A stretch of DNA of 64,000 bases from Coturnix japonica. Taxonomy: Eukaryota > Chordata > Aves > Galliformes > Phasianidae. Under the pieces are notes generated by a model that made no database searches, was not told where the DNA came from, and saw only the letters and a list, made by a program, of their open reading frames with translations. The first letter of the stretch is position 1; every line of letters starts with the position of its first letter. The position numbers and the translations under genes are program-made. Below, one piece after another: positions 47,401 through 58,900 of the stretch. The stretch lies in the NCBI RefSeq assembly GCF_001577835.2, contig NC_029529.1, positions 11,977,380 to 12,041,379 on the forward strand. Reading direction: 5' to 3'.

Positions 47401-49637
47401 GACCAACCACAACTTGATCAGCATCTATTTAATAAGTTCAGTACCTCTAAAGAATCTGCAAGGTCTCCTGCTGGCACCACTTCTGTTATTCTCAATCAGG
47501 TCTGCACCTGAATGCCTGCCCAGCCTGCTTGGGTGGTGTTTTCTCTCTCTGTCAAAGCAGGTTTTGTGCCACTTCCAGCAGCACCAGCTGCCTGCTTTCT
47601 CAGAACCGGGCAGGAAAGCCAGCAGTAATTCTGGATGTGGCTGCTTAAGGCTGATGCGATGCCTAAAGGAGCTTTTTGCAAGCCATCCTACCTCTGCTAG
47701 ACAACACTGAGGATTTCATTTTCCAGAGATCCTCACTTGGCACCTCCCACCAACCTACACTCACATTGAAAGAGAAAAGAAATGCTCGGAAGGAAAAGAA
47801 TGCTGCTCCTTCCCTGAGCAGGTCCTTCCTTGGCCCAGGAGAGGGGAAAGCCCTCATAAGTCCAACCAGGCCCAGCTCTGGTGTGGCACAGAAATGACAC
47901 CTCCATCACACCACGCACCTGGGGAACCATGTGCACTCAAATACTGCTCCAGAACCATCCCAGCACACTTTGCATGGCCATAATTAAGAACTGCCTTCCC
48001 AACATTAATGCTGTTCCAAGCGACGTCAAAAAGCTTTCCATCGTACTTAAGTAGGAAGATGTTACTCTGCAACGATGTGTTTTCATATGAAAAAGCATTG
48101 CTATTTTTGATCTGCCGGGGATCTAATGAAACTAATAGCATTGGCTCGAGTAAATGAAAGGTGCCAGTAAATAAATAACCACTGGAATTACTGCCTCCAC
48201 TCATGCGTTCTGCACTACAGTCTCACATTTCGTATGTTTGCCTCTCTCCCTCCAAGTGGATGCATTGATTCCTCCAAATAGCTCAGGCAGCTCTTGACGA
48301 AGGTCTGATGGACTCACGGGGAGCTGCCTGGCTCCCCAGAAAGGCTGTTTATAGCAGCACCTTCAATGCTATGAGAACAAACCTGTCTCTTGTTTCTTTG
48401 GCAGGCTGTGGTTACCCACATCAAGGTCCATCTCTCCTCTAAGGGGACGGCTTCGTCCCGCAGTTCCCACCTGGGCCCAGAACGTGCTCACTGACACAGC
48501 GCAGTGTTGGCACTGCAAGATACGTGTCTCAAGAATGAAGACCATAAACAGCTGCTGGCATAAAGTAACACAGCCTTGCATAGCTGCCGTGCAACTCAGT
48601 CATCTCAAGGGCACAATCTGATGTATTGCAATGAGGATAACGATAAAAATATAAAGGCATGCATCTTGTTCCATTCCCTAAATTAGTGCCTCGGCCAAGC
48701 AAGAGAATTTTGCAGGTTGCCAATAGCAACTCTCATGTTTTCAGAGTACAGTGTGCACCACCTTCATGCAAAGCAGAAAATTACCCAAGTCTCTCTCATG
48801 GCTCAATAGCGTGTGATCAGTCTGGGCTAGGTCAGCTGTCAGCAGAGCTCCCGTACCCAGCTGGGCCATATCCTGGCCTGAGCAAAATGGCCGGTGGGAA
48901 AGGTGGGAGATGTTCATAGATAAAAATTTGCCTGATCACTTCTGCAGATAAGGAATGAAACCCGTTTCTGTTCACACAGGATGGAATGTTATTTAGGTAG
49001 ATACACACACATGCATAGATACTAATGTGAATGTTAACCTCTTACACTTGCAATGTATATAAAAGTAATGTCACACACAGACTCCTCTCAATGACTGCTC
49101 AGTGTTGCAGAAATATGGATATGGAAGTCCTGTTATTCTTCAAAATAGTGAGGCTTTCCCCCCACCTCTTCCCCATCCAAATTTATGGGCTGTGCATTTC
49201 CACAGGCTCAGCTCCCAGGCAGAAGCTGTAGGTCTGCTGGGGCCTGAAGGTTTGGACTGGCCTCGTACCTGAACCCTTGTGTGGCTTGCCAGATGTGGAG
49301 AATAAGCTGCTTCCTTTCCTGAATGCTCCACAGCTTCAGATGTAGCATCGTCACTTTTGTGCTGGTGATGGTGGGACTTCTGGTCATGGTGACCCTCCCT
49401 TTTCCTGGCGTCTGTTTCGAAGAAGACGTGGGTTAACCTCTCCAGGTAGTGCTCCAGCTCCTCCTGGGTGTGCTCCAGTTGTTTGCCAACATTACTGGGA
49501 AAGAAGGAAGAGGAAGGTGGAGGGCTTTTGCTTTCCAGCTCTTTCTTGACCTCCTCCACGTGCGGGTTACGCTTCATTAGAAAAACCACAATGACAAACA
49601 AGATCAGGCACAGATACACAACCCAGACTTCTTCCAT
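38445..49637 (-). CDS. unnamed single-pass membrane protein, 4 coding exons, 182 aa
   Basis: I do not recognise this gene. Exons: 49637-49269 (369 nt), 42496-42448 (49 nt), 40529-40439 (91 nt) and 38484-38434, with stop TAG at 38445-38447. All four have good acceptors and donors, and phases 0, 1 and 2 agree at the three junctions, giving 549 nt. The protein starts MEEVWVVYLCLILFVIVVFL, one N-terminal membrane segment, then basic MKRNPH. A predicted helix follows (KQLEHTQEELEHYLERLTHV), then a His-rich stretch (HHDQKSHHHQHKSDD). The tail is charged, with ARRRQHPTASRRYREGHW and an end at QPETDST. The start ATG has a fair context (GCCGAGATGG). The stop is 11 nt from the exon's end, so a further untranslated exon is expected and would not trigger decay. 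The layout (membrane anchor, then short coiled coil) faintly recalls CCDC107, but I see no firm homology. Introns are 6.8, 1.9 and 2.0 kb. Confidence 0.72.
42497..49268. other. intron 1 of the unnamed gene
   Basis: This 6.8-kb stretch holds the CR1 fragment at about 46600-46840 and nothing else I can support on either strand. Open frames such as 44316-44660 and 44587-45063 (+) lack conserved features. Confidence 0.5.
46600..46840 (-). mobile_element. CR1 LINE fragment, antisense orientation
   Basis: The + strand carries the antisense CR1 landmarks in order: TGCCTCACCGCCCTCTGGGT, then TCCTCACATCTCATCTCTTT, then CAGTTTAAAGCCATCTCC and GTCCTATAATTATCAG. This region lies just upstream of the tail portion seen in the other copies. 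It is moderately diverged and sits in intron 1 of the unnamed membrane-protein gene. Edges are approximate. Confidence 0.8.
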
Positions 49638-52600
49638 CTCGGCGGCTAATGCTTGTCAATGTACTCAGAGGGAAAAAGGCAGATGTGCCAAACGCTGCAG
49701 GTGTGTCAGTATCCACGGGAAAGGGCTGCTGCCAGTAATCAAAGCACCGCAATAACGTAATGTCAAAGTTCAGTTTTCTAAAGCAATGTGGCTTGCAGAC
49801 TTTCCTTCGGTTCCAAGAATGAAAGCAGCGCTGGACAGCAGAAGTAAATTTAAGCAAAGAAAAAAGAACAGTTTTGTCCTTGGAGTAAAATCACTTCAGC
49901 AGGAAGACAGAGGATCATCCGTCATACCCCAGATATCTGAAAACAGAAGTATTCCTCCTTGGGTTTGTTAAGACACTGCAGGTACAATGCTTACTACTCG
50001 TCAGAAATCTTTTCTCCTTACGTGGGATTTGAGTTCTTCTCTTGCTTGAGGTGGTAAGGTTTTCTTCTTTCTAATTCAAAGAGAATATAAGATAGGATTG
50101 GATTTTTCCTCCCCTGTGGAAGATCATTGATTGCTTTATCCTTTGGGGGTCATGAGATGCCACCTCCACAGTGCACACCCAGCACTCCACAAACAACTGT
50201 CAGAAGGGGATATCAGTTCCTTGAGTTACAGATTCAGCAGGCCGGGTTTTGTTGGGAGAGGGGCTCCCAGGCCTCGGGAGGTGGTTCCAGCTGCACTCAG
50301 TGGGGATCCCTTGGAGAGCCTTTGTAGGCTGCTCTGCAGCGGCTCTGCCCCCCAGCTGCTCAATGCAGAGGACAGGCAGCCCAGGGACCAATAAATGCAT
50401 TTCCACTGACTGAGCCTGAGAGGGGATTGGAAGAACTTACCAACCAAAGCTAACAGCCAAAAGGGAAACGGACAAAAAGCTGCCAGGACAGGGCCAGCCT
50501 GTGAGGTGGGAGGGCAGCCATCAGCCATCAGCACCGCTCTCCCCTCAGAGTCAGGGTCTGCATGGAATGGGATTGCGTTTCCTAACCTTTGCTAGGGGAT
50601 CCTTTTACAGATGGGGCTGCCAAGCCTAAAAGGAGCAGAGATTGCAGCCATCCCGCTGCTGCCACTGTGTGTTAATGCACTCGGTCTCATTCTTCTGCCA
50701 CTGAAACAACTCCAAAATTCCTCACTTCATTCCCAGAACCGAGGTCCCTGACCCTAATAACAGTAACCCAGGTCAAGCATGGCAGTAAAGAAGTCCTGCA
50801 AAAGGAATATGTGTAGGCTTTGCAAGTCATTATATGAAAACCTCTGAAAAACCACAGCAGTCTCTCACCTATGAAAATAGCTTTTTTTCCCCTCTTTCCT
50901 CGCAGATAACATGGCTGGTTGTCACACTGAACACTCATCTCACTGGTATCACTGTTCTAATAGTGAATACGGGCATAAAAGAGCCCAAAGCAAGAATGTG
51001 TGAGAATGCTTCCTAGAATGCTCCTGCAGCCTCGCACAGCACAGGAAGGCACCACACCTCACCAGCTCTCCTCTGGAAAAAGAGAAGGAAAAACAGCCAC
51101 AACTATTTCCTGGGCATATTCTGCATAGCCAGCAAGGTAAGGAAAGAACTGCAGTCCTGAGGTCATATACAACACACTGCTGACCTTAGAAAATGGCATG
51201 AAAACATTATAAGTTTGAGAAAAATGCAGCTTTCGTATGCTTAATCCTGGAAGTAAAATGAACACCGGTTGTTCCAGCATCAAAATGCCTGCAGTGCTTC
51301 CCAGCAAACCACGAGGATCAGCTGAACTACTGGCTTCCAGATCTGTCTCCTCTCCATAGTCCTACTCACTGCACACGCTACTCATGTTCCGTTTCTCGTT
51401 CTGCCTTGACAGTCCCAATTTAACATATTTTAAACAAAAAAAATACCCTGGCAGATGCAAAAGGCCTCTTAGTAATAAAATCCGTTTCTGTTTGTAGGCA
51501 GCACGAGGTTTGGGGCTTTTTTTCCAAGTCTTTCTCTGTAAGTGTTTCCCACCAACTCTCAGCTGCTCTCAGCACACACTGGAATCTGCCAACCCTTCCA
51601 TTTCTTGCTCCTCATACAGGATGACTGACTGGACTATAAAAAGGAAGGAAAGCACTGCACTGCAGGGCCATCCAATACCCTGTTTCCTTTTAAAGGACTT
51701 CTGTTCCTCCAGCTTTTTTAGGCTGAGTGGGGAAAAACTTCTGCATGAACACAGGAGATGGGCTGACAGGCTGACACAGACCAGAGACAGAGGAGAGAAA
51801 CATTCAGCTGATCAGAAAGCAAAGATTTAATACAAATCAAATGCAAGAGAACCTTTGGGCTCTCGCCGTTCAGCACCACCCGAAGTTTAGCATACAGCTG
51901 AGTTACCCTCTGAGTCGCTGCTGGTTGTAACTGAGCTATTTCAAAGTGAGCTGATTTCAGGAACATAAATCTTTTCCTGACTGGAAACAATTGCTCTAAC
52001 ATCCCTAGGCTGGAATGCATCAGCATTTGCTGTTCTCTTCTAAATCAGTGCCTGCCAATTAAACAGATGAAAGAGCAAAGATGATTCTCACTCATTTTCC
52101 TCCCAGATTCTGAAATTTTTTACTCTATTACACACACTGCCCTGTGCTTCCTTGACACCAGAAGCTGCATTTGCACAGCTGTCAGGTGGAATGGATACAC
52201 CCAGACAGCCAGTGTGCTTACACTGCCTCCCCTCTTGTCCCTTTGCAGAAGCTGGGTCTTCTTTACAGAGCGTTCCTTTTCATGCATGTTTTAGCAAGTC
52301 CTCACTTGCTAAAAAAGCCTGCTCTATTTAAAGGCAATAGGAGAGTGGGAGAAGCTCCCAGTATAAAAGACATTCTTAAGTTAACAAAAAAACCAGGGCC
52401 TTCCAGACTCCATGCTGCAAAGTGACATTGTAACAGTGTGAGCACAGAGGATTACTGTAGTAGATTGAGTCTTGGGCTCACATGCCAGGTTGACAGACCT
52501 GTTTTGCACCTCCGAAGGCACTCAGAAGGCAAATCCTTTCCTTAGGAGAAAAACAGAGATTCCTCAATAACATTTTCCATTGCAAAGCATTCTTCTTAAG

Positions 52601-52653
52601 TTTATAGGAGCTCTGGAAGAGTCTGTACCATGGTTTCAATCTAAAAGGCTGTC
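49638..52653. other. intergenic stretch upstream of the unnamed gene
   Basis: No gene was recognised. It should hold the promoter or a leader exon of the unnamed gene: an acceptor-like ATTAG lies about 10 bases upstream of its ATG. It should also hold the 3' UTR of the UPF0488 gene, for which a variant signal ATTAAA near 51828 is the nearest candidate. There is no CpG island here. Confidence 0.45.
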
Positions 52654-54373
52654 CTAGAAGAAATTAAAGCGAAACTCTTCTTGAGAAACTGTGAATCTGA
52701 CTGTGCCTGTGTCAGGTGTGCTGGGTGACTCCGGAGGGGATCCTGCTGATCCTTGGCTTTTCCTGCACGCTCCGGAGCGCTTCCTGATGACCTGGCATTT
52801 CTTGTTCTGCACTTCCACAATCTTGGCAGATTTTGCATCTTAAAGAGGGGAGAAAATAGCAAGAAAGGATTTTAGGCACCTCACACAGCAAGCTCCCACA
52901 CTGCAGAGCTGTGAGTAGGCCAGGAGCAAAGTCCCTTCCTCTTTAATTTCCCCCTGCATGCAAAGTTTTCTTACCTGATAGCATGAGCTTCAGCTGTTTG
53001 CACAGCTCCTCCTCCATCTTCTTCCTGTAGTCTCCAAATATGGTTCTCATGATCTGACGTTTCTTTACCAGTGGAGCCTTGTCACTGCGCAGCGTCTTGA
53101 TTGCACGGAGAGCCTCCTCGACTGAAGCAGTACAAAGCAGAAACACCCCAGTTTATGATTACCTGAACCCTCCAGCAAGGGAGATATCACTTATCAGAAA
53201 TACTCACCCTGCTTGGGAGTGGATTTCTGTGTCTTCAGGCCAATTTCCAGTTGCTCCACACACCAATCCACCTCTTTCTGCAGCTGGTCATCTGACTGCG
53301 ATGAAACAAAGGGAGCATGAATGAATAAACCACCCCAAAATTAGAGCAGCAATTGCTACACAGGAGAAAATCCATCTGTAAAAGGATAAAGGACTATCCA
53401 GAATTTCAGGCTCTGGAGATTCCAGGCTTCAATACAACTTCCCTATTGCCTGTATTTTCACTGCGTAAACTTAAAACACTGGACAAATGTTTAGCTGCAA
53501 TTCAATGTCTTTGTTTGATGGATTTAACAGCTGGCTGTCATTCAGATCACACAGTGGAAAGCTGGTCAGGAACATAAGACAGAAGCTGTCAATTCAACCT
53601 ATGGATGAGAGGAATCATTAACAAAATGCTACCCAAAAACCTGCCCAGAATCCAAGGGGGAGCAACGGGCAAAATCAGAAGCTGAGCCCTGGTGTCTCAG
53701 CCCAGTGCTTGCTCAACCAGAAATGCATGAAGATGAAGGAGACAAAGCCTACAAAGATGGAAGGAGATGGGTCCTAACAAACAAAACCGGCCAGTGGGAA
53801 GGAAAGCAAAAGAGCTGCATCCTACAGCTAAAGCACAAAAGCTCTCATGCTCCCTTTTCCTTTTCCTTACAGCAGTCTCCTTTCCAATGAATGGGATGGG
53901 ATTTGCATCACCTGCATTACATGAGTAACTCATCATACCTGGTAAACGTGCAAGTCAAGAGCTCACTAACATTAACTGCCCATCTGTGCACTGACATTGT
54001 TCCTTTTTCCCTGAAGGATTTAAATTATGGGGCCCCACCGATACTTCAATACCTGAGAGCTCTCATCCTGCTGGGCTGCATCTTTACTCTGGCATCCATT
54101 CGCTTCCACCTTTGCCTTCCCCTTGATCTCAGTTTCCTCCGTGCTCTTTTTACTGACAGATGCATTTTGTTTCTTCTTTTTCTTCTTCTTCTGTGCAGCT
54201 CCATCTGACGCTGGTTTCTCTATCGCTGTGTTACCTCCAGGGGCACTTTCTGGTTTGGAGATGTTCAATGTATCACGGCTTCCATCCTCTATGGATGCAC
54301 AACTTGCAGTTTGAGCCGATTCTGGCTTCTCCAAGGCTGGAACCTGCACCACACCGAACTCAGCACGCTCCAT
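52654..54373 (-). CDS. UPF0488 family protein (C8orf33 homologue)
   Basis: This is a small basic protein of unknown function in the family of human C8orf33. Exons: 54373-54053, 53295-53208, 53121-52975 and 52838-52654 (stop TAG), 741 nt or 246 aa (human 229, from memory). Family landmarks are WCVEQLEIGLKTQKSTPKQ, then AIKTLRSDKAPLVKKRQIMR, then the FGDYRKKMEEE stretch, and the C-terminus EEFRFNFF that ends the human protein too. Exon 1 is low in complexity and carries a run of eight lysines (54166-54199 region) resembling a nuclear or nucleolar localisation signal. The start MERAEFGVVQ is chosen for its good context (GCCAACATGG). An in-frame ATG 99 nt upstream lies in the CpG island and would add 33 residues. 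All phases agree. The AMDHD2 poly(A) signal lies about 400 bp upstream of the start. Confidence 0.9.
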
Positions 54374-54459
54374 GTTGGCTGGAACTAACGGGCCCAAAGG
54401 ACGGTGTTCTTTAGAGATAGCAAAGGGAATAAGGCCGGGAAGTGGCTGCAGGTGGTGGA

Positions 54460-54765
54460 AGAGGCCGCGCACCTGGGGCTGGGGCCTGGATCCGCCTCCA
54501 GCTGCGGCTCACGGCACCGTCCTGTTGGTGAATGGCCGGGACGAGCCTCACAACGCGAGTGAACGGGAACCGAGCACGTTCCCCCGGCACGACGGTGCGG
54601 CCTGCGCCGCTCCCACCGCCTGAGCCCGGGCATCAAACCACGCCGCACCGCTGTCCGCCGCCTAAAGGCGCCCCCGCTCCGCCCTGCGCCTCCGTTCCGC
54701 CCTCACGTCGGTTCCGCCCGCACCCTCAGCCCGGTCCCCCCCCGTATCCCGTCCTGCTTTGATTC
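54460..54765. promoter_or_regulatory. CpG island, promoter of the UPF0488 gene
   Basis: A GC- and CpG-dense block immediately upstream of the UPF0488 start codon and immediately downstream of the AMDHD2 poly(A) signals. It is the obvious promoter for the - strand gene. The transcription start is not resolved. Confidence 0.65.
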
Positions 54766-54768
54766 CCT

Positions 54769-55914
54769 TTTATTTTTTCAAACACTTTTTATTCACGTTG
54801 CTTTTTCCCCCCACCAACAGCCCAGAGGCGCAGCGCAGCAGCGCGGCCCCGGGTGCCGCTCCCGCATCGCCCCGTCCACGGGGCTGCAGGTGTGATGTAC
54901 GACGGCGATCCCAAATGACATCCAGATAACGAAGACAATAACGAGCACAGGAGTAACGAGCCACCAGCAACGGCACTGAAAGGCCGGAACGTGTCTGCAG
55001 CTCCCCATGAGCCATAGGGCTCCCCCCAGCCATGAGCTGCCCATCAGAAACAAGTGTCCTCTGCAGCCCAAGGGCTGCACCCACGGCTGGAGGAGGCAGC
55101 GGCTGCCCTGAGCCTGCAGAGCCCAGGCAGGCAGCACCCAGAGCCGAGAGGAACATTGATTGCTGGGGGACGATGGCAAATGTCTGCAGACATCACGCAC
55201 TGTGGGCTCAACACCCGTGCAGAGAAAAAGGCACAAAGGAGCAGCAATGCCTCGTTTCCCTGGGGTTGATCTCTGCCCTGAGGATTCAGCCCACACTGAT
55301 TCACAGCCCCAAAATGGCACCGAGTCAGTGAGCTGTACCAGCCTCAATCCAGAGAACACAAGAGGGAGAGTCGGTCAGTCAGAACGTGGTCATCAGCTTC
55401 CACAACAGAATCTTTGTAATGGGAAGACCTGCCAGCTGAACTGGTGGCTGCTGACGTCCTGCCAGCTGCAGCTGCCCAGGAGCAAGACAGCACGGAGAGG
55501 GATGGACATGGCTTGAGTCTGCCTTAGGCACAGGCAGGTCGTGTGCTGCATCACAGTGCAAAGGCTGGGACAGCTTCACACTGCTGTGAGATGGACACGT
55601 AAGCACCTCTGTCTGGGGACTCCACACAGGACAGCTGCGCAGTCTTTCAGGTCTCTCCAGAGACTGAAAATCCTTCCTGACACAGATCTGCCTGCTCTCC
55701 CCACTCCACCAACTGAGCACCAACAGAGTCATTGCGGGCATGGCTGTAACTGGAAGCAGTAGTTGCGCTGGAAAACACAATTCTTTGGTATGAGGCTCCT
55801 TCAGGGGAGTTGCAGGAAGGAAAGGAAAACAAAACAAGAAAAGAGAAGTGGGGTGGTTACCAAAGCTGCTAATCACAGTGCCAGGATGCCGAGGAAGGCA
55901 CGAGGAGCCCAGTG
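54769..55914 (-). other. AMDHD2 3' UTR with two poly(A) signals
   Basis: About 1.1 kb follows the AMDHD2 stop before AATAAA at 54788-54793 and again at 54769-54774. Overlapping open frames here (54793-55359 and 54770-55156, - strand) are inside this UTR and are not conserved. Confidence 0.7.
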
Positions 55915-58900
55915 TCACATGCCTAAGGCTTCCCGTCTCCAGACTTCCTCTCCTGCAATGTACGTGGCTTGTACATGCAGACTATCATCCAGCATCAGGA
56001 AATCTGCACCAGATAGGAGAGAAAAGGAACAGCCATCAGAGGAACAGAGGAAGAGCAACTGGGGCAGCTAAAGCTGACTCAGAGGAGCTGGGCTCTATGG
56101 CTGCCTCCACACAGAGGAGTTTCTCCCCACTCCAGAAACAGGGCAGGACTGCAGTGTAGAACCATCCTTGCTCCGCTCATCTGAGACGTGAGAGCTTCTC
56201 CAAAAGGCTCATGAAATACCACCAGCACCACAGGAAAAAAAATCACCAGAGCAAAAAGTCCAAAGCAGATCCTGGGCAGAGCGAGGATCCCCAGAGCTCC
56301 CACTGAAGCAGCAGATGCAACCTGCATTTGCAGCAGGCCCTGCTTTGCCCCAGCATGCAGAATCTCTCCCTCCCACCATCCCCATAACAGTACCTGCATC
56401 AGAATCATAATTCAGGGTCCCCTTCCTGTCTTCAATCCCCAAGAGCTGGGCAGGATGCAGAGATGCTGCCTCCAGTGCAGTCTCTACTGAGCACCCTTAG
56501 ACAGAAGAGGAAGAGGCGCTAGTGCAGCAAACAGCCCCATCAGCAGAGCAGCCCCAGTCCCTGGCTAAGGCAATTAGTAGCACTGCAGGGACCTTTTTGA
56601 CAACCAAACCCATGCCCAGGGCCCCAGTGTCTTTGTCAGCACTGCCTATGTCCTGTCCTGGTACAGCACAGCACTAACACAGATCTGACTGCTACTGCCC
56701 TGAACACTACAAGGGCAGGAGGAGCTGGGAGACCCAGTCACAGCTGGCTGGAGCTTGGGAGGGGAAACATCTCTAAGGGAGACAGTAGGAAAAGGAGAAC
56801 CTACTTAAGGTATGGGGAGGGGAAAGTCGTTCACCTTTAGGTATGAGAAAAGAGCAGAACAGTTCAACCCTAATTAGTGCTGCAGGTTAAAATGAAGCAT
56901 CCCTCCTAAAGGTGTTTGTCTCCAAGGCCAGTATCACTGATGTCAACCCTCCTCCTCATATCGTGGACAAGAGGGGACACCTCTGGCTGGGCAGACACAG
57001 CTGGCAAGAACAAGACTTGTTCTCAGGGAGGAACAGCTCATGGGCAATGCTCACCCACCTGTGGCTTCCAGGAAGTGTCGCACACACGTGTCCATGGTTG
57101 CCACACTACCGCTCAGGGTCTTTGTGCCTGGGAGAGAACAGGACAGCAGTGAGCAGAACCCCAAAGGGGCAGAAATCCTGGGTCACGGGAGGAGCAAGTT
57201 GAAGGGCTCTCAGCCACTGCTGAGAAGTAACAAAGAGGCAGGAGTGTTTGTGCTGGCATTGAAGGGAGACACATTCAGATGCAGCACAAACGCTGCTTCA
57301 CGCTGACAAGCACTGCAGGGTGTGCTGAGCTCTGCAGGAACAAGCACGAGTGGTAGCACCTTGTCCAGCTCTTTTGCAAGAGGCACTTACCTGCAATGTA
57401 GGTGTTCAGCCCATCGATCTCCACCACCTGCTGGCCCAGTGTATGCCGACCCGATGCCAGCCCCATGCCAGCAATAGCATCCGTCACCAGCACCATGCCT
57501 GAGGAATGCAAGGGAACAGGCTGCAGCAGCTTTGCAACTAACCCCACTGCAGCTCTGAGCACTGTGCCATGCCAACCCTCCCTGAGAGGTCCCAAGACAT
57601 CTCCAGCCACATCCAGCTGAGGTGACAGGCTGTGGAATAGGACTTCTTTCAGACATCAAGATTGCATGCCATGGGAGCCATGGGAGATGAGCATTTGTGA
57701 TGCTGGTGACACCACGCTGGTGCAGTATGGCTTACCTTTGGGGTGGGCTCGATGGGCGATGCGCAGGGCAGCAGGGTTGGTGTGGATGCCATCTGAGATC
57801 ATGCCGTAGAAGACCCTCCGCCCAGCAGGAATCTTATCACTTGTCAGAAGCCCCACGATCCCGGGGTCACGATGGTGGAACTACCCAAAGTGGGAGAGGA
57901 AAAGATGATGGGTGTCACACCAGGACTTGCAGACTGAGACCCTTCCTGCTGTCATCACTATCAAACAGTGCCTGGCAGCTGGGCACCTCATCCATTATCA
58001 ATGTAACCAGGCAACCCCTCCAATTTCAAGAGACTGCTACAGCTCTGACTCTAAGTCAGGCAGTACAAACATGAAGACAGAGGTTGTGTGCTGAAATCCC
58101 ACTGCAAGGCCTGGTACAAAACAAGTTGACGATGCCAATAAGCATTTGTGGGGAGCAAGAGAGAAAGCACTGAAAGGAATCACTGAAAGGAATGCCTGCA
58201 CAGGACAAACAGCCTTGGCAACTCACCGGCAACATGGCATTGAAGAGGTGAGTGATGAAGGTAGCACCGTGCTGCACAGCCTCCTCAGCCTGGGAGAGAT
58301 TAGCCACCGAGTGACCTGGAACAGAGACCACTGCATCATTCTCCTGCCCACCTCCGCATTTATTTTCCCAGAGTCACACAAGTCACAACAGCTGCCCGGT
58401 TCCCAGAGGCGTTGGGGAGAGCTGCCTTCTGGCTGGGCTATAAGTCCCAGGACGTGCCTTTCTGCTGCCCTCAGCCATTTCAAGGCTTTATAAGAGAGGT
58501 GTCAAAGGAGCAGGGAGACAGCGGGCACGTTTCCAAGACATGCTATGTTGATAAAACACGATCCAGAAAGAAAACATTGTTTTCCCTAACAGGGACAGCA
58601 GATCTTTTGCATTTCTTTGATTGCCTTTATGTGACTGTGAGAAAAGAGACCTCTGCTGCACAAATAGCCTGCTGAATTTGGGTTCAGTTTCACCTGAAGA
58701 AAGGGCAGAGGTTCAACTGCTCTTGCAGTTGCTCCATTGAATAATGGAGTTATCAAGACTTAACAGCAACCTTTGGAAAACAACATCACCTGTAAGGCCT
58801 AAAGCAGCTGAACTTCAGAGTTTGAACCTTTCCCAGCAGTCAGCCTGGAATTACATCCTTATTAAACTGAATGTTTGAAAAAAACAGGAGGAAAGAAGGA

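Noticed and set aside
38434-49637. Assigning the unnamed gene to CCDC107
   Set aside because: Only the general layout (membrane segment, then a short coiled coil) is shared. The sequences I recall do not align convincingly.
54793-55359. 188-codon - strand frame with a membrane-like stretch
   Set aside because: It lies in the AMDHD2 3' UTR, just ahead of its poly(A) signals, and has no good start or similarity I recognise.
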